Shown here one piece after another: positions 37,180 through 46,051 of a DNA stretch of 64,000 bases; position 1 is the stretch's first letter; each line of letters starts with the position of its first letter. Under the pieces are notes generated by a model. That model was not told where the DNA came from. It saw only the letters and a list, made by a program, of their open reading frames with translations, and did no database searches. This stretch comes from an uncultured Chthonomonas sp. (GTDB lineage: Bacteria > Armatimonadota > Chthonomonadetes > Chthonomonadales > Chthonomonadaceae): the NCBI GenBank assembly GCA_903859705.1, contig CAIONQ010000023.1, positions 44,818 through 108,817 on the forward strand, in the 5' to 3' direction. A program made the translations under genes and the position numbers.

Positions 37180-38476
37180 GGTTTTTCAGCCGATCTCAAG
37201 GCGAACGTTTCTGCGTGGTGCAGGGGTGGCAATGGCCCTTCCATGGCTAGAATCTACCCCCGTGTGGGGAGATACGTCCTCTAAGAACGGCTCCGAAGCT
37301 CCGGTTCGCTTCGCTGTTCTCTTCTCGGGCAATGGTTACCATAGCCGGGAGTGGTGGGCAAAAGGCGAAGGCGCCTCTATGGAACTGGGCAAAGTGCTGG
37401 ATCCGCTTGCCCCACACAAAGAGAAGCTCCTGTTTCTGCGTGGCCTCTACAACGCCGAAGCGCTCATCGGCGGCATTCACAGCTGCCAAACAGGCAACCT
37501 GCTCACCGGTGCACATCTGGCGCCGGGTGGCGAAGTACGATCCGGCGTTAGCTGCGATCAGGTAATTGCAGAGCGCACCAAGGGCCAAACCCGGGTTCCA
37601 AGCCTGGTGCTTGGCACAGAGCAGCCAATTGCCGCCATCCACAAAAACTACTCAATGATTTACAGCTCCCACATCTCGTGGAGCAGCGCAACCACGCCGA
37701 CCCCGCTGGAGCTCTACCCCGCACTGGCCTTCGATAGGCTGTTCCGTAGCCAGGGCGCGCGCACAGATAAAAGTGTGCTGGATGCCGTTATGGATGATGC
37801 TACCGATTTTCGGCGCAAGGTTAGTTCTGCAGACAGGCACCGCCTGGATGAGTACCTTACCTCGGTTCGAGAGGTTGAACAGCAGATAGAGAATGCGGGC
37901 AAGCATGGCCGCCTGCAAGGCTGGCGCCCAACCATAACCGAGCCAGATATGAAGCGCCCACCGGATGGCATCCCGCAGGATATCGATCAGCACATGCGCC
38001 TTATGTCCGATATCATGGTGCTTGGTTTCCGAACCGATACCACACGCGTATGTACCCTCAAACTGAACAACGATCACTCCTCGCTGCGCTTCCCGAACCT
38101 GGGTGTGGACTATATGATTCACCATCTGCTATCTCACACGGATGGAGACGACTGGCTTAAAGTCAACCGCTTCTTTACTCAGCAACTGGCATATATTGCC
38201 GATAAGCTGGATAAAGTGCAGGAAGGCGAGCGCACGCTTCTGGATAACTCCATGATCCTCATGTGCTCCAGCATGATGACGGGCAGCCACAACAATGATC
38301 AGCTGCCTGTTGTCATGGTTGGCCGCGGCGGTGGCCGCATAAAAACCGGCCGCGTGCTGGATTATATGGGCAAGCCCAACCGCAAAATGTGCAGCCTCTA
38401 CCTCTCACTAATGGATAAGGCGGGCGTGCACCTGGATTCTTTCGGAGACTCAAAAGAGGCTCTCGCAGAGATCTAA
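37169..38476 (+). CDS. DUF1552 Tat-exported protein
   Basis: A 435-residue DUF1552 protein, the usual partner of PSD-type cytochrome genes. The start has a twin-arginine signal (SRRTFLRGAGVAMALPWLE), so it is exported folded, possibly with a cofactor. The core reads FLRGLYNAEA, HSCQTGNLLTGA, GVSCDQVIA and LNNDHSSLRFPNLG. Its fold is likely related to DUF1501 and sulfatase/alkaline-phosphatase proteins, but no activity is proven. It starts inside the end of the upstream gene (11-bp overlap) with GAGAGGAG before the ATG, so the two are one operon. Confidence 0.92.
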   Translation: MSDKVFQPISRRTFLRGAGVAMALPWLESTPVWGDTSSKNGSEAPVRFAVLFSGNGYHSREWWAKGEGASMELGKVLDPLAPHKEKLLFLRGLYNAEALIGGIHSCQTGNLLTGAHLAPGGEVRSGVSCDQVIAERTKGQTRVPSLVLGTEQPIAAIHKNYSMIYSSHISWSSATTPTPLELYPALAFDRLFRSQGARTDKSVLDAVMDDATDFRRKVSSADRHRLDEYLTSVREVEQQIENAGKHGRLQGWRPTITEPDMKRPPDGIPQDIDQHMRLMSDIMVLGFRTDTTRVCTLKLNNDHSSLRFPNLGVDYMIHHLLSHTDGDDWLKVNRFFTQQLAYIADKLDKVQEGERTLLDNSMILMCSSMMTGSHNNDQLPVVMVGRGGGRIKTGRVLDYMGKPNRKMCSLYLSLMDKAGVHLDSFGDSKEALAEI

Positions 38477-38576
38477 GCCACACACGCTGCACAGTTCATG
38501 CCGCTGTTCGTAAGATTCATAAGTTCGAATCTTGCAAACGGCGGCATTCTTGTTTGTGCTGCCGGGGAGCAAAACC

Positions 38577-38984
38577 TTGGTAAATATGGCAACAAACTGG
38601 CAGTTTAAAATTCTGTACGATGGCGATTGTCCGTTTTGCAAGCTGGAAATTAAGTGGCTGCAGTCTCGAGATAAACACCACCGGCTGGCAATTGAAGATA
38701 TCGCTGCCGCAGATTTTGATGCCTCCACTTGTGGCAAAACAATGGATCAATTGATGGGCAGTATTCACGGCATATTTCCGGATGGAACCCTTATTTCAGG
38801 TATGGAAACATTCCGACAGGCTTACCGAGCTGCCGGCATGGGGTGGCTGATGGTACCAACCGGCTGGCCCGTACTCAAGCCGATATTTGATATGTTTTAC
38901 AGGCTATTTGCCGCCAACCGAATAAAAATGGGCCGCAAATTTGGCCGCAACTGCGATACTGGCCATTGTAAAATCAATCCGTAG
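38577..38984 (+). CDS. DCC (DUF393) thiol-disulfide oxidoreductase family protein
   Basis: A 135-residue protein of the DCC family, named for the DxxCxxC start. ILYDGDCPFCKLEIKWLQ supplies the motif (DGDCPFC). Members have a thioredoxin-like fold and are assumed to do disulfide chemistry, though few are characterised. A TTG at 38577 has GGGGAG 7 bases upstream; the next in-frame ATG (38586) lacks one. A C-terminal NCDTGHCKINP tail adds two more cysteines in CDTGHC. It stands alone on its strand, 100 bp after the DUF1552 gene. Confidence 0.85.
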   Translation: MVNMATNWQFKILYDGDCPFCKLEIKWLQSRDKHHRLAIEDIAAADFDASTCGKTMDQLMGSIHGIFPDGTLISGMETFRQAYRAAGMGWLMVPTGWPVLKPIFDMFYRLFAANRIKMGRKFGRNCDTGHCKINP

Positions 38985-39428
38985 GGCGTAATGCCATGTA
39001 TCCGCCATCGCAATCAAACAGGTAATCGAATGCGCTGAGCGCACATAGGCCCTTATTTACGTAAACCCCATGTGTGGGCTTAATCCAGTATAAAGGCTGG
39101 CTATGTGCTTAAAGTTAACCCGGTTCGAGAACGGGATGAGGACGCTGGATTTGTAAGTAGAATAGTCCGGGGCAGCTTCACCCGCAAATTCGCTGCCGGT
39201 ACACAAAAGCGTATGCCTGAGTGAAAGCAACATCACCATACATCTGGAACCTAGGAGCCCTTTTATCACTTGAACTCACCTCATACCAATCACTGTTCGG
39301 CGGCATCCGCCATTTAGCAGTGTATCGGCCGTAAAATGTTGACGAACAGCGGCGTCGTGAGTTCAGATTGCACGCTTAAATACCTACCAGCTTATGTTGC
39401 AGTGGAGATGCTCGCAGTTAGTGGCCGC
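38985..39428. other. Non-coding stretch, no gene supported
   Basis: This 444-bp gap lies between convergent genes (the DCC gene rightward, gtrA-like leftward). It includes a short CCCG/CGGG hairpin around 39119-39135. A 70-codon leftward frame (39057-39269) shows no recognisable domain, so I leave it unannotated. No obvious terminator was found. Confidence 0.35.
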
Positions 39429-39866
39429 CTATTTAAAGCTCCATTTTTTGCTTCCGAAGTAGTTCCAGGCAACCACCACTACCACCGCCGCAAGATTGCC
39501 TACATTCACCTGCCAGTGCAGCGGTTTTGCCCCGTGACTCAGGAAACTTGAGACGAGAGCAATAATTTTCATGCTCAGCGCAAGACCCACCAGGTTCACT
39601 AAAATGAATTTCACATACTGTTCATGGGTTCGGGCTGCAGATTTCTCTTTAAAAGTCCAGCGGCTGTTCCAGATGAATCCGTTGGTAACAGAGCATACAA
39701 AGGAGATGCACTTTGCATACTGCCAGTCGAGATGCATGTATCGGATCAGAATGTTCAATATCCCGAAATCGACAATGGTGCTTGAAAAACCAACCACACA
39801 AAACTTAATAAAAGGGGGAAGCGCTTCGGCAATGCCGCGCTTTTCTAACTCTTGCTCCGCAGTCAT
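39429..39866 (-). CDS. GtrA-family membrane protein
   Basis: A 145-residue protein with four transmembrane helices and the GtrA family pattern: KFCVVGFSSTIVDFGILNIL at the start, the central SFVCSVTNGFIWNSRWTF, and the ending NYFGSKKWSF. GtrA proteins are thought to flip lipid-linked sugars (such as undecaprenyl-phosphate glucose) across the membrane for glycan modification. It stands alone here, but the large glycan locus lies about 7 kb to the left, so a link is plausible. Confidence 0.88.
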   Translation of the reverse strand: MTAEQELEKRGIAEALPPFIKFCVVGFSSTIVDFGILNILIRYMHLDWQYAKCISFVCSVTNGFIWNSRWTFKEKSAARTHEQYVKFILVNLVGLALSMKIIALVSSFLSHGAKPLHWQVNVGNLAAVVVVVAWNYFGSKKWSFK

Positions 39867-40041
39867 CCATCACCTCGAAACGATTTGCCCTCAGGTTATG
39901 CTCACCATGCAGGGCACGCTAACCAAGTATACCAGCCCGCATACATCCTTAGAGTTCCCTCATCTCTTACAATACGCTCTAATTAACGAACTATTCTCAT
40001 CTGCTGCGTGATAATATCAGGGGTAGGGGGAGTTATAAACC

Positions 40042-41118
40042 ATGCACATTCGTTCAAACCACATTATCAGAGGTGCTTTCGCGGCGATTGCCGCAGTTAG
40101 CCTGTTTTCAGCCATCGGCTCAGCGCACGCACTTGTGAGCGCAGAAGGCAACGACTATACAGTTATCAAAACCACAAAAGTTGGTGGTGATGGCGGTTTC
40201 GACTATGTATACGCCGATTCTGCCGGACGCAAGCTGTACATTGCGCGTGGCGGCAAAACAGCGCGCGTTGCAGCCTACGATCTGGATACGTTAAAATCTG
40301 CCGGAGAGATTACCGATACCAATGCCCGGGGTGCTGCTGTGGATGCACAGAGCCACCATGGCTTTTCTTCCAGTAGCCCGGTAGCGATGTGGGATACACA
40401 AACCCTCAAAGTCATCAAAACTATCCCTGTAGAAGGCAGGCCAGATGGCATTCTGGCGGATAGTTTCAACCATCGCGTCTACATCTTTAGCCACGCTGCA
40501 CCAAATGTAACAGTTATCGATGCTGCCAGCGGCGCAATCTGCGGCACCATTGATCTCGGTGGCGCACCAGAGCAGGCCGCATCAGATGGCAAAGGCAAAA
40601 TTTATGTGGATATCGAGGACAAAGATAGCGTAGCCGTTATCGATGCGAAAACTATGAAAGTGGCAACCACATACACACTTGGCGGCAAGGGCGGTGGCAA
40701 CGCGGGGTTGGCATTGGATGCAAAGAACCATGTGCTTTATGTGGCATGCCGCGAACCGCAGGCAATGGTAATGCTGGATGCAACAACCGGCAAATACCTC
40801 GCCGATGTACCCATTGGCCGTGGATGCGATGGTGCAGTCTACGATCCTGTTAACAAAGTGTGTCTTAGCTCTCAGGGAGATGGAACGCTCACCGTAATTA
40901 AGCAAACCGGCCCCACCGCCTTTAATGTGGAGCAAACGGTCAAGACCATGGTAGGAGCAAAAACCTGCACACTGGATTCAAAAACAGGCCACATCTTACT
41001 CATCGCGGCCGAGTATGGCCCGGCACCAGCAGGCCAGCAATCCAACGGACGTCCGGCCCGTGGCGCTATGGTTCCCGGTTCATTCTCGATTATAGAGGTT
41101 GCCCGTAGCAAAAAGTAG
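40042..41118 (+). CDS. YncE-like beta-propeller protein, copy A
   Basis: A 358-residue exported seven-bladed beta-propeller of the YncE/YVTN type. The signal peptide ends near residue 30. Repeats with the pattern ...VIDAKTMKVATTYTLGG and VMLDATTGKYLADVPIG mark the blades, and most of the sequence runs at about 45 residues per blade. Function is unknown: it may bind a ligand or carry a structural role. A close paralogue lies at 52848-53900. GGGGGAG lies 9 bases before the ATG and a long hairpin terminator follows the stop. Confidence 0.85.
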   Translation: MHIRSNHIIRGAFAAIAAVSLFSAIGSAHALVSAEGNDYTVIKTTKVGGDGGFDYVYADSAGRKLYIARGGKTARVAAYDLDTLKSAGEITDTNARGAAVDAQSHHGFSSSSPVAMWDTQTLKVIKTIPVEGRPDGILADSFNHRVYIFSHAAPNVTVIDAASGAICGTIDLGGAPEQAASDGKGKIYVDIEDKDSVAVIDAKTMKVATTYTLGGKGGGNAGLALDAKNHVLYVACREPQAMVMLDATTGKYLADVPIGRGCDGAVYDPVNKVCLSSQGDGTLTVIKQTGPTAFNVEQTVKTMVGAKTCTLDSKTGHILLIAAEYGPAPAGQQSNGRPARGAMVPGSFSIIEVARSKK

Positions 41119-41150
41119 CCCGAAGAACCGTAATTCAGTCAACTAACAAA

Positions 41151-41192
41151 CAGGGCGCTTGTAGGGCAGAGTTCTGCCCTACAAGCGCCCTG
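41151..41192. terminator. Bidirectional hairpin terminator, perfect 20-bp arms
   Basis: 41151-41170 and 41173-41192 are exact reverse complements (CAGGGCGCTTGTAGGGCAGA on the 5' side), with a 2-base gap that would open to a 4-base loop. The flanking bases are A/T-rich but without a long U-tract. It separates the rightward YncE-like gene from the leftward XRE gene, whose ends converge here. Confidence 0.65.
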
Positions 41193-41232
41193 TAAATTCT
41201 GCAGGCACTTCTATAAATGCCCTGAATTAATG

Positions 41233-41535
41233 CTAAACGGCGGCTGTTGGCTGCTCGTCCGGCACATCACTTCCCTCAAACCAGTCTTCGCTGAGCCCCA
41301 GCGCTATAGAAATAGCGCGCATCTGCTCAACGGATGGTGAGCGCTGGCCATTTTCGAACATCGTGATCTCGTGCGCTGTGATTAAGACTTCTGTCTTCTC
41401 CTCCACGCGCTGTGCCAGCTGCTGGGCGGTCCATCGCCTTTTGTCCCGTCGCTCCGCCAGGAGTTCCCGGGGCCCACCTCTCCAGATGAACTCACCGTCA
41501 GAATAATTTCTGTTCCAACCTCTGTGGTTAGCCAA
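41233..41535 (-). CDS. XRE-family helix-turn-helix regulator
   Basis: A 100-residue DNA-binding protein. The HTH_XRE (Cro/CI) domain fills about residues 28-82, with TAQQLAQRVEEKTEVLITAHEITMFENG as the recognition region; the later SVEQMRAISIALGL is the fourth helix. An unusual 25-residue start (HRGWNRNYSDGEFIWRGG) precedes it and an acidic tail follows. I prefer the TTG at 41535, because CAGGAG sits 8 bases upstream; the GTG directly after it leaves no spacing. No toxin or partner gene is adjacent, so it may be a solitary regulator. Confidence 0.8.
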   Translation of the reverse strand: MANHRGWNRNYSDGEFIWRGGPRELLAERRDKRRWTAQQLAQRVEEKTEVLITAHEITMFENGQRSPSVEQMRAISIALGLSEDWFEGSDVPDEQPTAAV

Positions 41536-41544
41536 TTGTAACAC

Positions 41545-41983
41545 TCCTGAACGCGCACTGAAAATGCTCAGGTCCGCAAATTACGCGGCCTAAGCCTCAC
41601 TCACAATGGTGCCGCTTTCGCTGGCAAGAAACCGCATGAATACCGCAAGCCCACTATCTGAAAGTAATATCTGTTGAATTCCAGGTGGCAACGGCCAGTT
41701 TTGCCGTAATGCGAGAAGCGGGACAAGTCAATTAAGGGATACTCTACTATACCACGGCTTTTGCGTGGTGGCTACATTTTTTCCCTGCAATCAATAACAA
41801 TCTGTTCGTCTGCCCGCTGTCGGGACTCCATCGCTTCGCCCTGCCGAAGCAAAACAGAGCTGCTCCCCCAAATTGCGGTAAAAGTAAAACCACCTCAAAA
41901 CAAGCCACGTATTGATCCGTAGTGGCCACAGCATGAGGAGATTACTTCGTGATACTGGCTTTTGAGCTCTATTGGAGAATGTA
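41545..41983. other. Non-coding stretch with a hairpin and T-tract
   Basis: No gene is supported over about 440 bp. ACCACG (41751-41756) and CGTGGT (41764-41769) form a 6-bp stem, followed after 7 bases by a run of six T at 41777-41782, which could be a weak rightward terminator. No clear promoter for the XRE gene was found. Confidence 0.35.
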
Positions 41984-42211
41984 ATGGGTACGGGATTCTG
42001 GATCAAACGCACAATTACTGTGTTCTGCCTGTTTTTCGCAGTGATTTCTGCGGCTCAAATAATGAAAGGGCATACTCTGTGTAACGCCGCTCTCTTCGGC
42101 ATATCATGGGCTTCAATATCCACCGTTGTGTTTACTGCTGCTCGGCTATATCGGGCCAGCAACCAAATGCACTGTTCAATCTGCACCTATACGCCGGGAA
42201 CAAGATACTGA
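41984..42211 (+). CDS. Small two-helix membrane protein
   Basis: A 75-residue protein with two hydrophobic helices (VFCLFFAVISAA and ALFGISWASISTVVFTAA) and a short tail holding a CSIC pair. It matches no family I recognise. The ATG at 41984 is preferred because TTGGAGAATGTA provides GGAG 6 bases upstream, which supports real translation. It is followed after 47 bp by a secreted protein gene on the same strand. Confidence 0.5.
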   Translation: MGTGFWIKRTITVFCLFFAVISAAQIMKGHTLCNAALFGISWASISTVVFTAARLYRASNQMHCSICTYTPGTRY

Positions 42212-42258
42212 TATTTAATGGCTGCGTGTAGCGGCATCTGTATCCGGGAGGCATTCAG

Positions 42259-43269
42259 TTGAAAGTCTTGTTGGGGCTGCTTTTGTTAATTGGGACACCC
42301 ACTGAAAGCAGGGCTGTTACTCCCCGTACAGGTAACCCTGGCAAGAAAATGGCTACCGTTCAGCAACTATTTAAGTCTAAAGAGTCTTGCCTGTACGAAT
42401 GGGTGGATAGCAAAACAATATTCATTTGTAACACGGGTGATGCGCCGAACAATCCTGCCTTGTTTCACCTGGATACCGGTAAGCGCACGCTTCTAAAAAA
42501 ACTACAGATGATGACCGCCGAAATAGAAACGCAACGTGAGTTTGAATTTACGGAAGCTTACGAACTCTCTCCAAACGGCAAGTACATGCTCTGGAACCGC
42601 TCGGATGGCACGGTGCATGCATCTCTCCTGAATGGCAAAGATCATCATGTGTGGAGCCAGCCAGGCAATAGTGACCTTGAGTTCTCACCCATTGCGCGCT
42701 GGTTGAGTGATGGGCACAGGTGGGTTGAAGATGATGTTACAAGCATCAGCCTGCGGCATCCAGAATATCCCCGGGGCACCTATGTTGGTGATATGCGCGT
42801 GCCAGCAAAGCATGCTCACAGATATTCGCCGGGCCAGAGTAGGTACCTGATGTATGCGAAAGCCGTCCTCAGTACCAACCATAGCTACAACGGCATAGTA
42901 TTGGTACCCAGAGCAGTACACGGTAAAGCTGTGCAAGTAATGACCTATCCCGCGCCGCCATTGCCAATATCTACAGATGAAGTGTGTGGCAGCCCCAACA
43001 GAAAATGGCTTGCCTGGATACTTGTTCATCGCACCTACAGCCAGGCAGGCAACCAGCAGTTGGAAGCTGTAACCGGGGAGATATGGATTACAAGCCTGGA
43101 TTGCAAGAAGACAAAACTCATGCTTGAATTGCCGTTGAGTGTAGCCAAAAATGGAGACGATGCTCCTTATCTGCTGCGATGGCTGCCCGGCGGCAATGAG
43201 ATAAGTTATATCTGGAACGGCGCCCTGTACAAAGCACCTGTCAACCTGCACCGTGCTGGCCTCGAGTAA
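42259..43269 (+). CDS. Secreted beta-propeller-like protein
   Basis: A 336-residue exported protein. The first 18 residues form a signal peptide with the start at TTG behind GGGAGG. The rest repeats a TolB/WD-like rhythm: FHLDTGKRTLL, YELSPNGKYMLWNRSDG, EVCGSPNRKWLAWILV, RWLPGGNEISYIWNG. It therefore probably folds as a propeller that reads out or holds a ligand, but I recognise no specific family. It sits in a patch with a small membrane protein and an XRE regulator, and nothing on its strand follows for 600 bp. Confidence 0.7.
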   Translation: MKVLLGLLLLIGTPTESRAVTPRTGNPGKKMATVQQLFKSKESCLYEWVDSKTIFICNTGDAPNNPALFHLDTGKRTLLKKLQMMTAEIETQREFEFTEAYELSPNGKYMLWNRSDGTVHASLLNGKDHHVWSQPGNSDLEFSPIARWLSDGHRWVEDDVTSISLRHPEYPRGTYVGDMRVPAKHAHRYSPGQSRYLMYAKAVLSTNHSYNGIVLVPRAVHGKAVQVMTYPAPPLPISTDEVCGSPNRKWLAWILVHRTYSQAGNQQLEAVTGEIWITSLDCKKTKLMLELPLSVAKNGDDAPYLLRWLPGGNEISYIWNGALYKAPVNLHRAGLE

Positions 43270-43881
43270 CCCAACTTCAGTTACCCTTAAGCGGGAGGCA
43301 CATGCGCGCCAGCGGATGAAAGTTATGCGAAGCCCAGAGGAATCAATGGGTAACCGTGAGTACCCAAATCACCAACAACCGAAGCGTCACGTAAATGCCC
43401 TGTACAACGGGGCATAGCAAACTCGTTCGCACAAGCGCCAACCTGGCGCTAAAACACCGACATAACAACGAGTATTACTCGCAGTAGGCGTGAGGCACGA
43501 ATGCCGTGAAGCTGCGTCAAGCACTGAAAGTACTTCAAATGGAGCCAATCCGTAGGGTGGGATTTTGCACGGGAGATCCTAAGCGGGCCGGCACGAGGTT
43601 CCCGGGGTGCGGGGCGGAGCCTTGCGATAATCAAAAACAACCACCATTGCACAAACAACAAACAGTTTAGGGCTGGCCCTTGCATAAAGTAAACAAGCAG
43701 CATTAACCAGGCAAAAAGCAGATCAAGGCTTGCCCGTAAAAAAAAACAACCCATCTCACCGCAGGCACAAAAAACACCAAACCAGTACAATGGAAGGAGT
43801 TAAACACAAATCCATAGAACTGAGGCACTAAGGCAACAGCCAGTTTAATATTAGTAGTGTTATACAGTTCCGGAGTTATGA
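43270..43881 (+). other. Non-coding stretch: structured RNA candidate and AC-rich segment
   Basis: This 612-bp gap has no supported gene. Its first half contains a run of short perfect hairpins (see the ncRNA entry). Its second half (about 43640-43850) is strikingly rich in A and C and poor in T, with a run of A at 43739-43747, and shows no coding pattern. Confidence 0.5.
43300..43640 (+). ncRNA. Structured RNA, possible group II intron remnant
   Basis: Consecutive perfect hairpins occur without any open reading frame: TGGGTA/TACCCA (43347-43366), ATGCCC/GGGCAT (43395-43415), AGCGCCA/TGGCGCT with an ACC loop (43434-43450), CGAGT/ACTCG (43469-43481), GGCA/TGCC with a CGAA loop (43494-43505), and an AAGCACT/AGTACTT stem with one mismatch close to 43524. 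Such a chain is more regular than expected for random DNA and suggests a folded RNA. The purine-rich phrases GATGAAAGT, CCGTAGGGTGGGA and GGGAGATCCTAAGCGG are reminiscent of bacterial group II intron domains I-IV. No domain V or intron-encoded protein is seen, so it would be a 3'-truncated remnant. The strand is inferred from these phrases. Confidence 0.45.
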
Positions 43882-44691
43882 ATGAGCCATTTAACGGATA
43901 TCGGGTTTGCATTCTCAGGTCCAGATGAGTTCCTCGGTTTTGTAGAACAGGTTTCAAATCTGGAAGATAACGCTTCGTTTGCAGCAACAGATGGTTTCTA
44001 CAATCTGTGGAGCCCCGGGGCTGCTATTGAACTTTGGATCAATGCAGACAGGCGGCTGCGGCTCTCAGGTTGCGCATTGCACTTTGCCGGTGATGGTCGC
44101 CTGCAGATGCACGTAACGCAAACATATCCTGTGCTTGATACAGTTATGCGTGGCACGGCCTATGGGTGGGTTAGCCCGGAGGATGAAAGCAACCCGTACA
44201 CAGGGCTTACGCCGCTGGCTGTTGCTGTTCCTAACTTCAACTGCATATCAGAGCTAGTACTCAGGCACCCCATGGTAACGCTGCAGGTAACCGGGTTTGT
44301 AGAGGGCTTTCTGGAATGCTATGCTCCCAATTCTGAATTTGCGCCAGAAAAGTGCCTCACTCCCCCCTGGTTTGGCAATCCCAATCTGGATCCAGAACCG
44401 AATGCAGAGGTAGCGGGCACTGTTGTAACAGCGAAGCTTGTAACCAATGCACTTACTGGCAACCAGTTCTGGCATGTACTTCTGGATACCGTTGGTGGAA
44501 CCATAGATCTTGTCGTCGATCAAGAGTCGGTGATGGATGGCCCACCCTCGCAGGGGCAACGCGCACGCGCCAAGTGCTGGCTAAGCGCCCACGTGGTGAG
44601 CGAAATGCCCCGAGTAGCAGTCCTGCCAAAACCAGAATCAACTTTCCGCGCACGCCGAGAAGCCAGGCGTCGCCCTCGCTCTGAAGATTAA
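43882..44691 (+). CDS. Unknown protein with OB-fold-like C-terminal half
   Basis: A 269-residue cytosolic-looking protein. The N-terminal half (SHLTDIGFAFSGPDEFLGFVEQV, then VSPEDESNPYTGLTPLAVAVPNF) has no family I know. The second half, about residues 175-245, reads EVAGTVVTAKLVTNALTGNQ ... IDLVVDQ ... ARAKCWLSAHV and has the strand pattern of an OB-fold-like beta barrel, as in some uncharacterised Bacillus-type proteins. The C-terminus is arginine-rich (RARREARRRPRS). It lies 44 bp before the alpha-galactosidase gene, though the functional link is not clear. Confidence 0.55.
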   Translation: MSHLTDIGFAFSGPDEFLGFVEQVSNLEDNASFAATDGFYNLWSPGAAIELWINADRRLRLSGCALHFAGDGRLQMHVTQTYPVLDTVMRGTAYGWVSPEDESNPYTGLTPLAVAVPNFNCISELVLRHPMVTLQVTGFVEGFLECYAPNSEFAPEKCLTPPWFGNPNLDPEPNAEVAGTVVTAKLVTNALTGNQFWHVLLDTVGGTIDLVVDQESVMDGPPSQGQRARAKCWLSAHVVSEMPRVAVLPKPESTFRARREARRRPRSED

Positions 44692-44735
44692 CCCTCTTTG
44701 TAATTATACTAACCGCTTATGCGCAGGAGTAACAG

Positions 44736-46034
44736 ATGCCTAAGATAACCCTCATCGGCGCGGGAAGCACCGTTTTCGCCAAGAACCTGCTTGGCGATAT
44801 TCTCTCATTCCCAGAACTGGCCGAAAGCCATATCTCCCTGATGGATATTGATCCGGTACGGCTTCAGACCTCTGAAACGGTAGCCCGCAAAGTGAGCCAG
44901 GCAGTTGGAGCAAACCCGAAGATTACCACCACACTCAATCGCCGGGAAGCGCTGGATGGTGCCGATTATGCCATCAATATGATCCAGGTGGCAGGGTACA
45001 AACCGGGCACACAAATAGATTTTGAAATTCCACAGAAGTACGGTTTGCGTCAAACTATTGCAGATACCCTTGGCATTGGCGGCATTATGCGCGCCCTTCG
45101 CACTATCCCGGTAATGCTGGATATGTGTAAAGATATGGAAGAGGTTTCCAGCCCGGATATCACCTTCCTCAACTACGTAAACCCCATGTGTATGAACACC
45201 TGGGCAGTAACCCGCGCCACAAAAGTAAAAACAGTGGGCCTTTGCCACAGCGTTCAAGGCACTGCAGAACAGCTTGCGAAAGATATCAGTGTGCCCATAG
45301 AGGAGATAAACTACCTCTGTGCTGGCATCAATCACATGGCGTTCTACCTCAAGTTTGAGCGTAATGGGGAAGACCTTTATCCCCTCATCCGGCAGGTGGC
45401 CACAGAGGGCCGCATCCCAGATTGGAACCGCGTTCGATACGAGATGATGAGCCGCCTTGGCTACTTTGTAACCGAATCTTCCGAGCACTTCTCAGAGTAT
45501 TGCCCCTACTTCATCCGCCGAGATAGGCCAGATCTTCTCGATAAGTTTAATGTGCCCCTCAATGAATATATTCGCCGCTGCGAAAACCAGATTGAAGGCT
45601 GGCACAAAATGAAGGCGGAATTTGAAGGCGATACCCCCATAGAGGTGCACCGCAGCCATGAGTATGGCTCTCTCATTATTCACAGCCTGGAAACCGGCGT
45701 TCCCAGAGTGGTGTACGGCAACGTTGCCAACAACGGCCTCATAACAAACCTTCCGCAGGGTTGTTGCGTTGAGGTGCCCGTGCTCGTAGATAAAAATGGG
45801 TTGCAGCCCACGCGTATCGGCGAAATTCCGCCCCAGCTTGCGGCCATGATGCAAACCAATGTCAATGTTCAGTCGCTCACCGTAGAGGCGGCGCTTACCG
45901 GCAAAAAGGAGCATGTATATCATGCTGCCATGCTGGATCCGCACACCTGCGCCGAACTCACTCTGGATGAGATCTGGGCGATGGTAGATGAACTGATCGA
46001 AGCCCATGGCGATTACATTCCGGCGCTTCACTAA
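44736..46034 (+). CDS. melA: GH4 alpha-galactosidase
   Basis: An NAD+- and metal-dependent glycosidase of family GH4 that hydrolyses alpha-galactosides such as melibiose and raffinose by a redox-elimination mechanism. The NAD-binding motif is IGAGSTVF at the start. The Cys of GLCHSVQG and the His of CAGINHMAFYLKF are the expected Mn ligands, and NYVNPMCMN is the family's substrate-binding segment. The 432 residues are typical. It has GCAGGAGTAACAG before its ATG and is followed 17 bp later by a peptidase gene, so the two may be co-transcribed. No sugar transporter is adjacent. Confidence 0.93.
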   Translation: MPKITLIGAGSTVFAKNLLGDILSFPELAESHISLMDIDPVRLQTSETVARKVSQAVGANPKITTTLNRREALDGADYAINMIQVAGYKPGTQIDFEIPQKYGLRQTIADTLGIGGIMRALRTIPVMLDMCKDMEEVSSPDITFLNYVNPMCMNTWAVTRATKVKTVGLCHSVQGTAEQLAKDISVPIEEINYLCAGINHMAFYLKFERNGEDLYPLIRQVATEGRIPDWNRVRYEMMSRLGYFVTESSEHFSEYCPYFIRRDRPDLLDKFNVPLNEYIRRCENQIEGWHKMKAEFEGDTPIEVHRSHEYGSLIIHSLETGVPRVVYGNVANNGLITNLPQGCCVEVPVLVDKNGLQPTRIGEIPPQLAAMMQTNVNVQSLTVEAALTGKKEHVYHAAMLDPHTCAELTLDEIWAMVDELIEAHGDYIPALH

Positions 46035-46051
46035 CCCCTTCTGGAGAATTT

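Noticed and set aside
38470..38550. TTCGAATC near 38521, resembling a tRNA T-arm
   Set aside because: The stem pairs at only three or four positions and no matching acceptor or anticodon arms were found.
39057..39269. A 70-codon leftward reading frame
   Set aside because: No recognisable domain, no good Shine-Dalgarno and no operon context.
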